Assembly (NCBI RefSeq): GCF_029267215.1
Contig: NZ_JARIDH010000071.1
Location: 1-64,000 of the forward strand
Length of the DNA: 64,000 bases
Source of the DNA: Clostridium sp.
Lineage (GTDB): Bacteria; Bacillota; Clostridia; Clostridiales; Clostridiaceae
Reading direction: 5' to 3'
This document shows positions 34,651 to 43,543 of the stretch, in pieces. Position numbers and translations under genes: made by a program. Below the pieces are notes generated by a model. The model did not search any database. It was not told the DNA's origin and saw nothing but the letters and a program-made list of their open reading frames with translations. Within the stretch, counting starts at the first letter, position 1; each line of letters opens with the position of its first letter.

Positions 34651-35430
34651 ATGATTAAAGGAAAAGAACTGTCATTCAATTATAGTGGAGAAAAAAATAT
34701 CATTAATGATTTAAATATAGAAATAAAAGAGGGAGAAATAACAACAATAATAGGACCAAATGGATGTGGAAAATCTACATTACTAAGCCTTTTATGTGCC
34801 TTAAATAAATGTAAAAGTGGCCAAGTTTATTTGGAAAATGTAAAGATGAATAGTCTTAAATATAAAGATATAGCTAAGACTTTAGCAACTGTACATCAAC
34901 AAAATAGTGTGCCTAAGGATATAAAGGTTGAAGAGCTAGTTAGTTACGGTAGATATCCTCATAAAAGTTATTTCAAGGGAAGTGATAATGAGGATAAGTC
35001 TATTGTAGAATGGGCATTAAATTCTACAGGTCTTATTAAATTAAAAGATAAGAGTGTTATGAATCTTTCAGGGGGGGAAAGACAAAGGGCATTTATATCA
35101 ATGGCATTAGCTCAAAAACCAAGAATATTGTTTTTAGATGAGCCGACTACATACTTAGATATATTTCATCAAATAGAAATTTTAGAGATTGTAAAAAAAT
35201 TAAACAAGGAAAGTGGATTAACAGTAGTTATGGTTTTACATGATATAAACCAAGCTATTAAATATAGTCATAATATTGTTGTTATGAAGGGTGGAAAAAT
35301 AGTTAGAGAAGGTAAGTCAGACTTAATAATAGATAAGGACTTACTTAAAGAGGTTTATAGAGTTGATGGAATAATAAATAAATGTGAGGAAACTGGAGAG
35401 GTTTATTTTATTCCAAAGACTATTTGTTAG
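34651..35430 (+). CDS. ATP-binding protein of the heme transporter
   Basis: A 259-residue FecE/HmuV-type ABC ATPase. Walker A is GPNGCGKST, the signature is NLSGGERQRAF and Walker B is RILFLDEPTTYLD, with the switch histidine in VLHDINQA. It begins directly after the permease stop with AGAAGGAGTGAT upstream. It completes the importer encoded by the three genes from 32784. Confidence 0.95.
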   Translation: MIKGKELSFNYSGEKNIINDLNIEIKEGEITTIIGPNGCGKSTLLSLLCALNKCKSGQVYLENVKMNSLKYKDIAKTLATVHQQNSVPKDIKVEELVSYGRYPHKSYFKGSDNEDKSIVEWALNSTGLIKLKDKSVMNLSGGERQRAFISMALAQKPRILFLDEPTTYLDIFHQIEILEIVKKLNKESGLTVVMVLHDINQAIKYSHNIVVMKGGKIVREGKSDLIIDKDLLKEVYRVDGIINKCEETGEVYFIPKTIC

Positions 35431-35456
35431 TTAGAATAAGAGAGGAGTGACTTATT

Positions 35457-37187
35457 ATGATGATAGATAAAAGACTTTTGAATTTATGTAAAAAGTCTAA
35501 AAAATATATAGGATTAACAGTAGTTATGAATTGGATCTCTATAATATGTAATTTGATTACTATAGTGATTGTAGGATTCAGTATTGAAGAATTATTTATT
35601 AAAGGTAATATTCAAACTTTAGGAAATAAGATATTAATAGTTGGATTATTATTAGCATTAAGATTTGGAGTTAACTTACTTGGGGGATATTTTTCTTATA
35701 AATCTTCTGAGGAAGTAAAGATAAAACTTAGAGATATGATATATAAGAAGCTTTTAAGACTTGGACTTAGATATGATGAAGTTGATTCTACTTCTTCTAT
35801 AGTGCAAATGTCTGTTGAAGGGGTTGAGGCTTTAGAAATTTATTTTAGTAAATATTTACCACAACTTATTTATTCAATTTTAGCTCCATTAACATTATTT
35901 TGTGCATTAGCATTTATATCTTTAAAGTCAGCTTTAATTTTTATTATATGCTTACCTTTAATACCAATATCAATAATTTTGATAATGAAAATAGCAAAGA
36001 AAATTTTAAAGGACTATTGGGGAAAATATTCAAATCTTGGGAATACATTTTTAGAAAATCTTCAAGGTCTTACTACATTAAAAGTATTTGATGTTGACAA
36101 AGAGAGACATGAAATGATGAATGAAGAGGCTGAAGGATTTAGAAAAATAACTATGAAGGTTTTAAGTATGCAGTTGAATTCAATAAATATTATGGATTTA
36201 ATCGCTTTTGGAGGGGCTGCAGTTGGTAGTATTGTAGCATTACTTCAATTTAATGATGGAACTGTTTCTCTTGGAGGAATGATAGTTATACTTTTAATAT
36301 CAGCAGAGTTCTTTATTCCGCTTAGATTATTAGGTTCATATTTCCATATAGCTATGAATGGAATGGCAGCTGCAGATAGAATATTTAATGTTTTAGAAGC
36401 AAAAGAAGAAGATTGTTTATCACAAAATAAAATTAAAGAAGTAAATGGAGTATCTCTTGAAAATGTGAGTTTTTCATATGATGGAAAAAGAGAAGTATTA
36501 AGTGATATTTCAATAAGTATAGATAAGGGAGAATATGTAGCAATTGTTGGTGAAAGTGGAAGTGGAAAGAGTACTATAGCCTCATTGATACTGAATAACT
36601 ATAGGGCATCAAAGGGGTGTGTTAAGGTAAGTGGAATTGATGTTAACACAGTACCATTTGAAGATTTTTATAATAAGATATCAATAATATCAACAAATAG
36701 CTATATATTTAATGGAACTATAAAAGATAACTTGCTTATAGCTAAGAAAGATGCAACGTTAAATGAAATAAATTATGCATTAGAAAAAGCTAATCTTTTA
36801 GAGTTTGTAAACTCTAAAAAAGAAAAATTAGATTTAGAAGTTGGAGAAGGTGGATCAAAGCTTTCAGGAGGACAGAAACAAAGACTTGCTTTAGCAAGAA
36901 CTATATTAGGAAATAGAGAAGTAATAATTTTTGATGAAGCTACTTCTAATATAGATGTTGAAAGTGAAAATATGATTTGGAAATCAATAGAGGAAATTTC
37001 AAAGGAAAAAACTGTAATAGTAATATCCCATAGATTAGCAAATGTTAAAAATGCAGATAAAATTTATTTGCTTGAGAGAGGAAAGCTAGTTGAAGAGGGC
37101 ACACATGAAGAACTTATGGGTAAAAAGAATAAGTACTACGATATGGTTAACTATCAGAACGAACTAGAATTAGGGGGTGTAATTTAA
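35457..37187 (+). CDS. ABC exporter-type half-transporter, subunit 1 (CydD-like)
   Basis: A 576-residue protein with a six-helix type IV transmembrane domain (about 15-300) fused to an ATPase domain: Walker A GESGSGKST, signature KLSGGQKQRLALA, Walker B VIIFDEATSNID. The overall plan is like CydD and other heterodimeric exporters. It pairs with the next gene, which begins immediately at its stop. In a heme locus it might move heme or a heme-related thiol, as CydDC is reported to do; this is inference. Confidence 0.88.
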   Translation: MMIDKRLLNLCKKSKKYIGLTVVMNWISIICNLITIVIVGFSIEELFIKGNIQTLGNKILIVGLLLALRFGVNLLGGYFSYKSSEEVKIKLRDMIYKKLLRLGLRYDEVDSTSSIVQMSVEGVEALEIYFSKYLPQLIYSILAPLTLFCALAFISLKSALIFIICLPLIPISIILIMKIAKKILKDYWGKYSNLGNTFLENLQGLTTLKVFDVDKERHEMMNEEAEGFRKITMKVLSMQLNSINIMDLIAFGGAAVGSIVALLQFNDGTVSLGGMIVILLISAEFFIPLRLLGSYFHIAMNGMAAADRIFNVLEAKEEDCLSQNKIKEVNGVSLENVSFSYDGKREVLSDISISIDKGEYVAIVGESGSGKSTIASLILNNYRASKGCVKVSGIDVNTVPFEDFYNKISIISTNSYIFNGTIKDNLLIAKKDATLNEINYALEKANLLEFVNSKKEKLDLEVGEGGSKLSGGQKQRLALARTILGNREVIIFDEATSNIDVESENMIWKSIEEISKEKTVIVISHRLANVKNADKIYLLERGKLVEEGTHEELMGKKNKYYDMVNYQNELELGGVI

Positions 37188-38861
37188 ATGAGAAAGTCAG
37201 GACTTTCAATAATGAAAAGACTAATAGTAGAATTAAAACCATTAGCTCCAGTTATGTTTATTACTGTGTTTATGGGAGTTTTAGGGTTTTTAGCAGCTAT
37301 AGGAATAACTTTCTTTGGAAGTGTTGCTATAGCAACTTTAATAGACAATAGTATAAATTTTTCATTTAAATTAGCTCTTATTTTAATGATTGTACTTGGA
37401 TTATTAAGAGGACCTTTAAGATATGGAGAACAATTAAGTGGACATTATATAGCATTTAAAATACTAGTTATCCTTAGAGATAAAATATTTACTGTGCTTA
37501 GAAAGCTTGCACCAGCAAAGTTAGAAGGTATGGAAAAAGGAAATTTAATATCCATGATAACTTCAGATATTGAACTTTTAGAAGTGTTTTATGCTCATAC
37601 TATAGCACCTATAAGTATAGCTATAATAACCAACACAATAATGGCTTTAATATTATTGAGTATAAATATTAAAGTAGGATTAGTTGGAATTGTTGGATAC
37701 TTACTTATTGGATTTGGAGTACCTTATATAAGTAGTAGCTTTGGTAAAGAAGCTGGTGTTAAATATAGAGCTGCTTTTGGAAAAACTAATTCTTATATAT
37801 TGGACTCTCTTAGAGGAATAAAAGAAGTATTAATATTTAACAATGGAGAAGAAAGAAGTAAAAATATAAAGAATCTATCAGAAGACTTAAATGAGAAGCA
37901 AAAAAGAATTAAAATTCATGAAGGAATTATAAGAGCTTTTGCAGATTTGATAATAATGTTAACTATCCTTGTTGCTTTGTATGTATCATACATAGAAGTT
38001 TTAAATGGTAATATGACTATAGGTCAACTGGTTATAGCTGTTACATTAGTTTCATCTTCATTTGGTCCAGTGGTAGCATTAAGTAATCTTTCAAACAATC
38101 TTTTATTAACTTTTGCATCTGCTCAAAGGATATTTGATATTTTAGATGAGAAACCTTGTGTAGAGGAAGTGTTAGGAGAAGGAATGAAGGTTGAGAGTGA
38201 TATAGACTATAAAAAAGTTTCATTTGGATATAAAAATGGAGAAAATATTTTAGAGAATATAGATATAAAGATAAACAAAGGAGATAAGATAGCTGTTGTA
38301 GGGGAAAGTGGAACTGGAAAAAGTACTTTTGTTAAGCTTCTTATGAGATTCTGGGATGTTACAAATGGAGAAATTAACTTAGGAAAAAATGATTTGAAAG
38401 ATATTCAAACTAAGGAACTAAGAAAAAAGATGGCTCTTATGGGACAAGAAACAAGTTTGTTTAATATGAGTATTGAAGAAAACATTAAGATAGGAAAGCT
38501 AGATGCTACTTCAGAGGAAGTTAAGGAAGCTGCCCAAAAAGCAGGAATTCATGAGTTTATAGAAAGTCTAGATGAGGGATATAAAACTAATGTTGGAGAG
38601 CTTGGGGGAAATCTTTCATCAGGTGAAAAACAGAGAATTGGATTAGCTAGAGTATTCTTAAGAGAAAGTGATATTGTAATTTTAGATGAACCAACAAGTA
38701 ATTTAGATACTTTAAATGAAGGGATAATATTAAAATCTATAAGAAAATATTTGAAAAACAAAACTGTAATATTAATAACTCATAGAAAATCTACAACTAA
38801 AGTATGTGAAAAAATATTTAGAATTGAAAAAGGTAATTTAATTGAGTTTGGAGATGTATAA
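37188..38861 (+). CDS. ABC exporter-type half-transporter, subunit 2 (CydC-like)
   Basis: A 557-residue fused membrane and ATPase protein. Walker A GESGTGKST, signature NLSSGEKQRIGLA and Walker B IVILDEPTSNLD are intact; the signature has NLSSGE where canonical proteins have LSGGQ. Six helices precede about residue 300. It starts at the base after the stop of its partner at 35457, so a heterodimer is likely. It is the eighth gene of the Cht locus. Confidence 0.88.
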   Translation: MRKSGLSIMKRLIVELKPLAPVMFITVFMGVLGFLAAIGITFFGSVAIATLIDNSINFSFKLALILMIVLGLLRGPLRYGEQLSGHYIAFKILVILRDKIFTVLRKLAPAKLEGMEKGNLISMITSDIELLEVFYAHTIAPISIAIITNTIMALILLSINIKVGLVGIVGYLLIGFGVPYISSSFGKEAGVKYRAAFGKTNSYILDSLRGIKEVLIFNNGEERSKNIKNLSEDLNEKQKRIKIHEGIIRAFADLIIMLTILVALYVSYIEVLNGNMTIGQLVIAVTLVSSSFGPVVALSNLSNNLLLTFASAQRIFDILDEKPCVEEVLGEGMKVESDIDYKKVSFGYKNGENILENIDIKINKGDKIAVVGESGTGKSTFVKLLMRFWDVTNGEINLGKNDLKDIQTKELRKKMALMGQETSLFNMSIEENIKIGKLDATSEEVKEAAQKAGIHEFIESLDEGYKTNVGELGGNLSSGEKQRIGLARVFLRESDIVILDEPTSNLDTLNEGIILKSIRKYLKNKTVILITHRKSTTKVCEKIFRIEKGNLIEFGDV

Positions 38862-38862
38862 T

Positions 38863-39258
38863 ATGAATTTAGTAAAAGGTATTTATGTAGTCTTAGGATT
38901 TCTTTCCTTAGGGTTAGGAATAATAGGTATAGTACTACCAATACTTCCTACAACACCATTTTTACTTTTAACAGGATTTTGTTTCGTAAAGGGGTCTGAT
39001 AGGTTTGATAAGTGGTTCAAGGGTACAAAGATTTATAAAAATCATTTAGAAAGCTTTGAAAAGAATAGATCTATGACATTAAAAACAAAAATAAGCATAT
39101 TAGCTACTGCTGATTTAATGTTATTATTTCCACTTATTTTATCAGATAGTTTACATTTAAAGATAGTTATAGTGGTACTTATGATATTTAAGTTTTATTA
39201 CTTTATTTTTAGAATAAAGACAGTAAAAGTAGGTGATAGTTTTGAAGCGAATAGATAA
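38863..39258 (+). CDS. DUF454 (YbaN-like) membrane protein
   Basis: A 131-residue inner membrane protein with about four helices and the family motif GIVLPILPTTPFLLL. ATG 38863 is preferred, with TGGAGA (38849-38854) 8 nt before it; an in-frame TTG at 38842 lies inside the preceding gene. Members of the family often lie near heme uptake genes, but the function is not settled. It probably shares the Cht transcript. Confidence 0.85.
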   Translation: MNLVKGIYVVLGFLSLGLGIIGIVLPILPTTPFLLLTGFCFVKGSDRFDKWFKGTKIYKNHLESFEKNRSMTLKTKISILATADLMLLFPLILSDSLHLKIVIVVLMIFKFYYFIFRIKTVKVGDSFEANR

Positions 39259-39538
39259 AGAAAAAGAAATAATAACATTAATGATAAAGCTTTATTGCAA
39301 GAAAAAACATAATAATTCATCAAATGAAGTGTGTGATGAATGTAAAGAGCTTGAAGAATATGCTCATAAAAGATTAAGTTACTGTAAGTTTGGAAACGAG
39401 AAATCATCTTGTCAAAAGTGTCCTATACATTGTTATAAGAAGGATATGAGAGAAAAGGTAAAAGAGGTAATGAAATTTTCAGGACCTAGAATACTTATAT
39501 ATAATCCAAAAGAATATATAAGACATATATTTAAATAA
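39242..39538 (+). CDS. YgbA-like (nitrous oxide-stimulated promoter family) cysteine-rich protein
   Basis: A 98-residue soluble protein with seven cysteines, several in metal-site spacing: CDECKEL, SYCKFG, and SCQKCPIHCY. The pattern matches the small YgbA/PF11756 family linked in enterobacteria to nitrosative stress and iron metabolism. TTG 39242 is the likely start, with AGGTGA (39231-39236) 5 nt upstream, and it overlaps the DUF454 gene by 17 bp. The Cys cluster suggests an iron-sulfur or zinc site. Confidence 0.8.
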   Translation: MKRIDKEKEIITLMIKLYCKKKHNNSSNEVCDECKELEEYAHKRLSYCKFGNEKSSCQKCPIHCYKKDMREKVKEVMKFSGPRILIYNPKEYIRHIFK

Positions 39539-39543
39539 GTTAT

Positions 39544-39585
39544 AAAAGCTATGCAAATAAATTTATTTGCATAGCTTTTTAAATA
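39544..39585 (+). terminator. Terminator of the Cht operon
   Basis: A perfect 18-bp palindromic stem, AAAAGCTATGCAAATAAA with its complement (39544-39561/39562-39579), ends in T-rich sequence just after the YgbA-like gene. It can work in both directions. Confidence 0.88.
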
Positions 39586-39670
39586 TGTTAAGGTATTAGT
39601 AAATAAGTTTAATAATAACATATTTTATCAAAATATATTATTAGAGTAATTAAATAAGGAGATAAAAGTT

Positions 39671-39856
39671 TTGAGTAACGTGAATGAAGATAGAATTATA
39701 TGCAGATGTAAAAAGGTAACAGAAAAAACAATAATAGAGGCTATAAAAAATGGCGCAGATACATATGATAAAGTAAAAAAAGAAACAGGTGCTAATTCTT
39801 ATGGGTGTCTTGCTTGTAGACTAGAGATTAAGAAGCTAATAGAAGAAAATAAATAA
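39671..39856 (+). CDS. Small BFD-like [2Fe-2S]-binding protein
   Basis: A 61-residue protein with the C-x-C ... C-x2-C arrangement (ICRCKKV near residue 11 and GCLACR near 46) of bacterioferritin-associated ferredoxin-type domains. Such domains occur alone or inside larger oxidoreductases. Alone they may release iron from bacterioferritin or act in iron sensing. The start is TTG 39671 after AAGGAGAT. It sits directly after the Cht locus with its own terminator, suggesting a role in handling iron released from heme. Confidence 0.85.
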   Translation: MSNVNEDRIICRCKKVTEKTIIEAIKNGADTYDKVKKETGANSYGCLACRLEIKKLIEENK

Positions 39857-39896
39857 TAAGATAAATCCCCTAATTTATCTTATTATTTATTTTAGT
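39852..39896 (+). terminator. Terminator of the BFD-like gene
   Basis: AATAATAAGATAAAT (39852-39866) pairs with its exact complement (39873-39887). The stop codon lies within the left arm, and a T-rich tail follows. Confidence 0.85.
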
Positions 39897-40027
39897 GTTT
39901 ATTAAATGAATAGTTAAAATAATAAATAAACCTTTAAATAGACAACCTATATTAGATTATGTAAAGGTTGTAATGAAGTTGTAGTTTGTATATTAAAATT
40001 ATGATTTGAAGAATGGGGGAATTAGAG

Positions 40028-41473
40028 ATGAAACCAAATGTTGTTTTAATTATGGTTGATCAAATGAGAGGGGATTGTTTAGGGGTTAATGGTAATGAAT
40101 TTATAGAAACTCCTAATCTTGATATGATGGCTACTTGTGGATATAATTTTGAAAATGCATATAGTGCTGTTCCAAGTTGTATCGCAGCTAGGGCCTCTGT
40201 ATTAACAGGAATGAAGCCTAGAAGCCATGGAAGAGTTGGATATGAAGATGGAGTCACTTGGAACTATGAACATACTATTGCTAGTGAATTTTCAAAGGCA
40301 GGGTATCATACTCAATGTGTAGGTAAAATGCATGTTCATCCAGCTAGAAATTTATGTGGATTTAATAATATTTTATTACATGATGGTTATTTGCATTATC
40401 ATAGACAAAGAAAGTATAATTCAAGAACTCAATTAGAACAGTGTGATGATTATATAAAATGGTTTAGAGATAAAAAGGGGCATAGTGTTGATTTAATTGA
40501 TATTGGATTAGATTGTAATTCTTGGCTTTCTAGACCTTGGGGCTATGAGGAAGAGTTTCATCCAACAAACTGGGTTGTTAATGAATCCATAGATTTTTTA
40601 AGAAGAAAGGATCCAACAAAACCATTTTTCTTAAAAATGTCCTTTGTTAGACCACATTCACCATTAGATCCACCTAAGTATTATTTTGATATGTATAAAG
40701 ATGAAAAATTACCGGAACCTTTAATGGGAGGGTGGGCTATTAAAACAGATGAATATAAAAGTGGTAAGGATGTAAATTGTTTTAAAGGAATAATAGGACA
40801 CAAGGAATTAAAGCGAGCTAAGGCAGCATATTATGGATCAATTACTCATATAGATCATCAAATAGGTAGATTTTTAATAGCTTTAGACGAATATGAAGAG
40901 AGAAATAATACAATATTTTTATTTGTATCAGATCATGGAGATATGTTGGGAGATCATAATTGGTTTAGAAAATCTCTTCCTTATGAGGGTAGCACAAGAG
41001 TACCATTTTTTATATATGATCCAGAGAATATTTTAGAAGGGAAAAGAGGGCAAACTTTTAAAGAAATAGTAGAATTAAGAGATATTATGCCAACTCTTTT
41101 AGATATAGCTAATATTGATATTCCAAATACTGTTGAAGGATTAAATCTTAGAGAGTTAATTAATGGTGATAAGGATGAATGGAGAGAATATATTCATGGA
41201 GAACATTCCTTTGGATTAGATTCAAATCATTATATAGTAACAGAAAAAGATAAGTTTTTATGGTTTTCTCAAAGAGGGGAAGAACAATATTTTGATTTGG
41301 AAGAGGATCCAAATGAATTAGTAAATCTTATAAATGATGAAAAACATAAAGAAAGAATAGATTATTTAAGAAATATTTTAATTAAAGAATTAGATGGAAG
41401 AGAAGAGGGATACTCTGATTGGGAAAGGCTTTTAAAGGGAAATCCTGTTGCTTCCTTAAGCCATATAAAATAA
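40028..41473 (+). CDS. Cys-type sulfatase
   Basis: A 481-residue alkaline-phosphatase-superfamily sulfatase. The formylglycine precursor is Cys51 in the motif CIAAR (C-x-A-x-R), the type matured by anaerobic radical-SAM enzymes; a metal site DQMRGD precedes it, and [12 protein letters not shown] carries further metal ligands. There is no signal peptide, so it is cytoplasmic. ATG 40028 follows GGGGGA by 7 nt. C. perfringens has a studied Cys-type sulfatase of this kind. The natural sulfate ester is not evident. The maturase gene is not in this window. Imperfect repeat ACAACCT/AGGTTGT (about 39942-39971) lies upstream. Confidence 0.92.
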   Translation: MKPNVVLIMVDQMRGDCLGVNGNEFIETPNLDMMATCGYNFENAYSAVPSCIAARASVLTGMKPRSHGRVGYEDGVTWNYEHTIASEFSKAGYHTQCVGKMHVHPARNLCGFNNILLHDGYLHYHRQRKYNSRTQLEQCDDYIKWFRDKKGHSVDLIDIGLDCNSWLSRPWGYEEEFHPTNWVVNESIDFLRRKDPTKPFFLKMSFVRPHSPLDPPKYYFDMYKDEKLPEPLMGGWAIKTDEYKSGKDVNCFKGIIGHKELKRAKAAYYGSITHIDHQIGRFLIALDEYEERNNTIFLFVSDHGDMLGDHNWFRKSLPYEGSTRVPFFIYDPENILEGKRGQTFKEIVELRDIMPTLLDIANIDIPNTVEGLNLRELINGDKDEWREYIHGEHSFGLDSNHYIVTEKDKFLWFSQRGEEQYFDLEEDPNELVNLINDEKHKERIDYLRNILIKELDGREEGYSDWERLLKGNPVASLSHIK

Positions 41474-41485
41474 AGCTTAATAAAA

Positions 41486-41530
41486 AAGGAGGAAAATAAC
41501 TGGGGGAGCAGTTATTTTTCCCCTTTTTTT
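41486..41530 (+). terminator. Terminator of the sulfatase gene
   Basis: Bases 41486-41502 pair with 41509-41525 (one mismatch and one G-U) followed by seven T. Confidence 0.9.
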
Positions 41531-41697
41531 ATGTCTTCTCAAGAAAGACATTGGAGTGTATTAAATTTATATTAATCATTATTAAGCAAATTTATTTAGT
41601 TTTTTTATTTAAAAACTAAATACAATTCACTATATATTTATTAATGTTTTCAAAGAAACATTATATAAATTTATGATAAAGTACTAATTAAACAATA

Positions 41698-41739
41698 AAA
41701 TCTCCTAAGTGTTTCGTAAATGTAACATTTAGGAGATTT
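41698..41739 (-). terminator. Terminator of the two-component/solute-binding operon
   Basis: AAATCTCCTAA (41698-41708) pairs with its complement (41729-41739). It lies directly after the minus-strand gene ending at 41743, and the leftward continuation is T-rich. Confidence 0.75.
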
Positions 41740-41742
41740 ATA

Positions 41743-42774
41743 TTATAACTTTGAATTTTTTATATCAGATAGTATTTTCATTATGTTTTTTCTGTCTTTA
41801 GCAGCTAAAAAGAAATTATATTTTTTATAAATTTTAAATTGGTTATTATTAAAATTTTTTGTTGAAATTGCCTTTGAAAACTTTGAAATATTATCTGCAA
41901 CATAGTCTGATAATACAAAATCTATAAATTTTTTAGCAGCTTTTTCATGCTTTGAACCTTTTATTAAAGCTATGGAATCAACATTCCAACCTGCATTTTC
42001 AGGAACTATACTAACTATATTTGATAAAGATTTATCTTCAATATATTGGTCACTTAAAAAGTTTACTGTAAGTAAATATTCACCAGAAGAAACTCTTTGA
42101 ATAGAGTTAAATCCGCTTACAGTAGTAGAAGCTACGTTATTATTTAATGCTTTCATAAATTTTATAAACTTTTCTTCTCCAAGCTCTTGATAAAGAGAAG
42201 CCATTAAGGTGTAACCGGTACCTGAGGTTTGAGGGTTTGGAATTATTATTTTGCCTTTAAATTTAGGATTTAATAACTCTTCTAAGGAGGTAGGATAGGA
42301 ATTTGATTTACCAAATTCTTTATTCCACAAAGTTTTGTTTATTCCTATGGAAAGTGGAGTAATTTGAAAACCAGTCCAGTATCCTTTTAAATCTTTATAT
42401 TCGTTTGGTATATTATTAGATGCAGGAGAAACATATTCTTCTAATGCACCATTCTTCTTTAAAATTTCATATCCATCGCATGTTCCACCTATAAAAACAT
42501 CACCTTGAGGATTGTTTTTTGAGGCTAAAATTTTTTTTACTGCTTCTTCTGTGGGAAGTTTTATATATTCATAAGTGCATCCATATTTATTTTTAAAGTT
42601 TTCAAGAAGATATTTTCCTTCTTCTTCCCTTAAAGAGCCATAAACAACAATATGTTTCATATTTGCAGTGCTATTTATGGATTTTTCTTTTTTTAATGAT
42701 GAAAAATAAAGAAGAGAAAAACTAATTAGAATTATTAAGGTAATAATTATTTTGTTACTTAAAAATTTTCTCAT
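41743..42774 (-). CDS. Extracellular solute-binding protein, probable sensory partner of the two-component system
   Basis: A 343-residue periplasmic-binding-type protein of the iron/spermidine/phosphonate-like class, with an uncleaved-looking N-terminal membrane segment (7-26) and no lipobox cysteine. Recognisable parts are IVVYGSLREEEG, GDVFIGGTCDGYE and the ligand-cleft block PNPQTSGTGYTLM. No permease or ATPase genes accompany it. It is the last of four overlapping genes (regulator, kinase, membrane protein, this), like the PgtC component of the phosphoglycerate-sensing PgtABC system. It probably presents a ligand to the kinase rather than to a transporter. Confidence 0.85.
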   Translation of the reverse strand: MRKFLSNKIIITLIILISFSLLYFSSLKKEKSINSTANMKHIVVYGSLREEEGKYLLENFKNKYGCTYEYIKLPTEEAVKKILASKNNPQGDVFIGGTCDGYEILKKNGALEEYVSPASNNIPNEYKDLKGYWTGFQITPLSIGINKTLWNKEFGKSNSYPTSLEELLNPKFKGKIIIPNPQTSGTGYTLMASLYQELGEEKFIKFMKALNNNVASTTVSGFNSIQRVSSGEYLLTVNFLSDQYIEDKSLSNIVSIVPENAGWNVDSIALIKGSKHEKAAKKFIDFVLSDYVADNISKFSKAISTKNFNNNQFKIYKKYNFFLAAKDRKNIMKILSDIKNSKL

Positions 42775-43543
42775 CTAAATTCCCCTTTAAATAAATATTT
42801 TTTCCGTTTTCATCACCAAGATATTGTATTACAACATAGTCTTTATAAACATCTATATAGAATGTGTTATTTGCAATAGCCTTTTGATTTTTAAATCTAT
42901 AAACTGTTAAATGATGCTTTGGAAGCTCTCCTAAATCTGTTTTAAGAAAATCCTTATTATCAGTCATAATTCTTAAGGTTTTAAAACTCTTAAGAAGAAG
43001 TTCTTTTGATTCTTTTGAGAGAGGAGTTTGTACTCCAGAATTATTATTAATAATCAAGTTATCTGATTTTGATAATAGTGATTCAATGTTATTTACTGTA
43101 TAAAAAGCATCTTTTAAATTATTTCTTAAAATATTTATAAGATAAGAATCATTAGAAAATATTTTATTATCTATTTTTAGTTCATTTGAAATTTCAAATG
43201 AATTTTTATCACTATTTAGATAATATATTTCACCAGAGATTGAGAATGTATTATCTAGTGATAAGGTTTTTTCCTCTATTATTTTAGCTGATTCTATTTT
43301 GTTGAAATATTTAAGAAGTTTATTTAACTCAGATTTATTTGAAATTGTAGCTATTCCTAAATACTTATTTTTAATAATTATTTTATCAGGGATTTTTATG
43401 TTTAAATAACCTTTGTTTTCCTTATAAGTTTTAACTATTGTAAGTGTATTGTAAATATTCTTAGAATAGTGTGTGTAAGCTATTCCTATGATTATTACAA
43501 AAAACAAATAAATTATTATAGTCTTTTTAAAGTCCTTACTCAT
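42755..43543 (-). CDS. Single-pass membrane protein of the two-component operon, unknown
   Basis: A 262-residue protein with an N-terminal membrane helix (8-26) and an extracytoplasmic remainder rich in Ile/Lys/Asn. No domain is recognised. It overlaps the kinase gene by 8 bp and the solute-binding protein gene by 20 bp, so the products are translated together. It may act as an accessory sensor or modulator between binding protein and kinase. Confidence 0.8.
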   Translation of the reverse strand: MSKDFKKTIIIYLFFVIIIGIAYTHYSKNIYNTLTIVKTYKENKGYLNIKIPDKIIIKNKYLGIATISNKSELNKLLKYFNKIESAKIIEEKTLSLDNTFSISGEIYYLNSDKNSFEISNELKIDNKIFSNDSYLINILRNNLKDAFYTVNNIESLLSKSDNLIINNNSGVQTPLSKESKELLLKSFKTLRIMTDNKDFLKTDLGELPKHHLTVYRFKNQKAIANNTFYIDVYKDYVVIQYLGDENGKNIYLKGNLDEKIFK

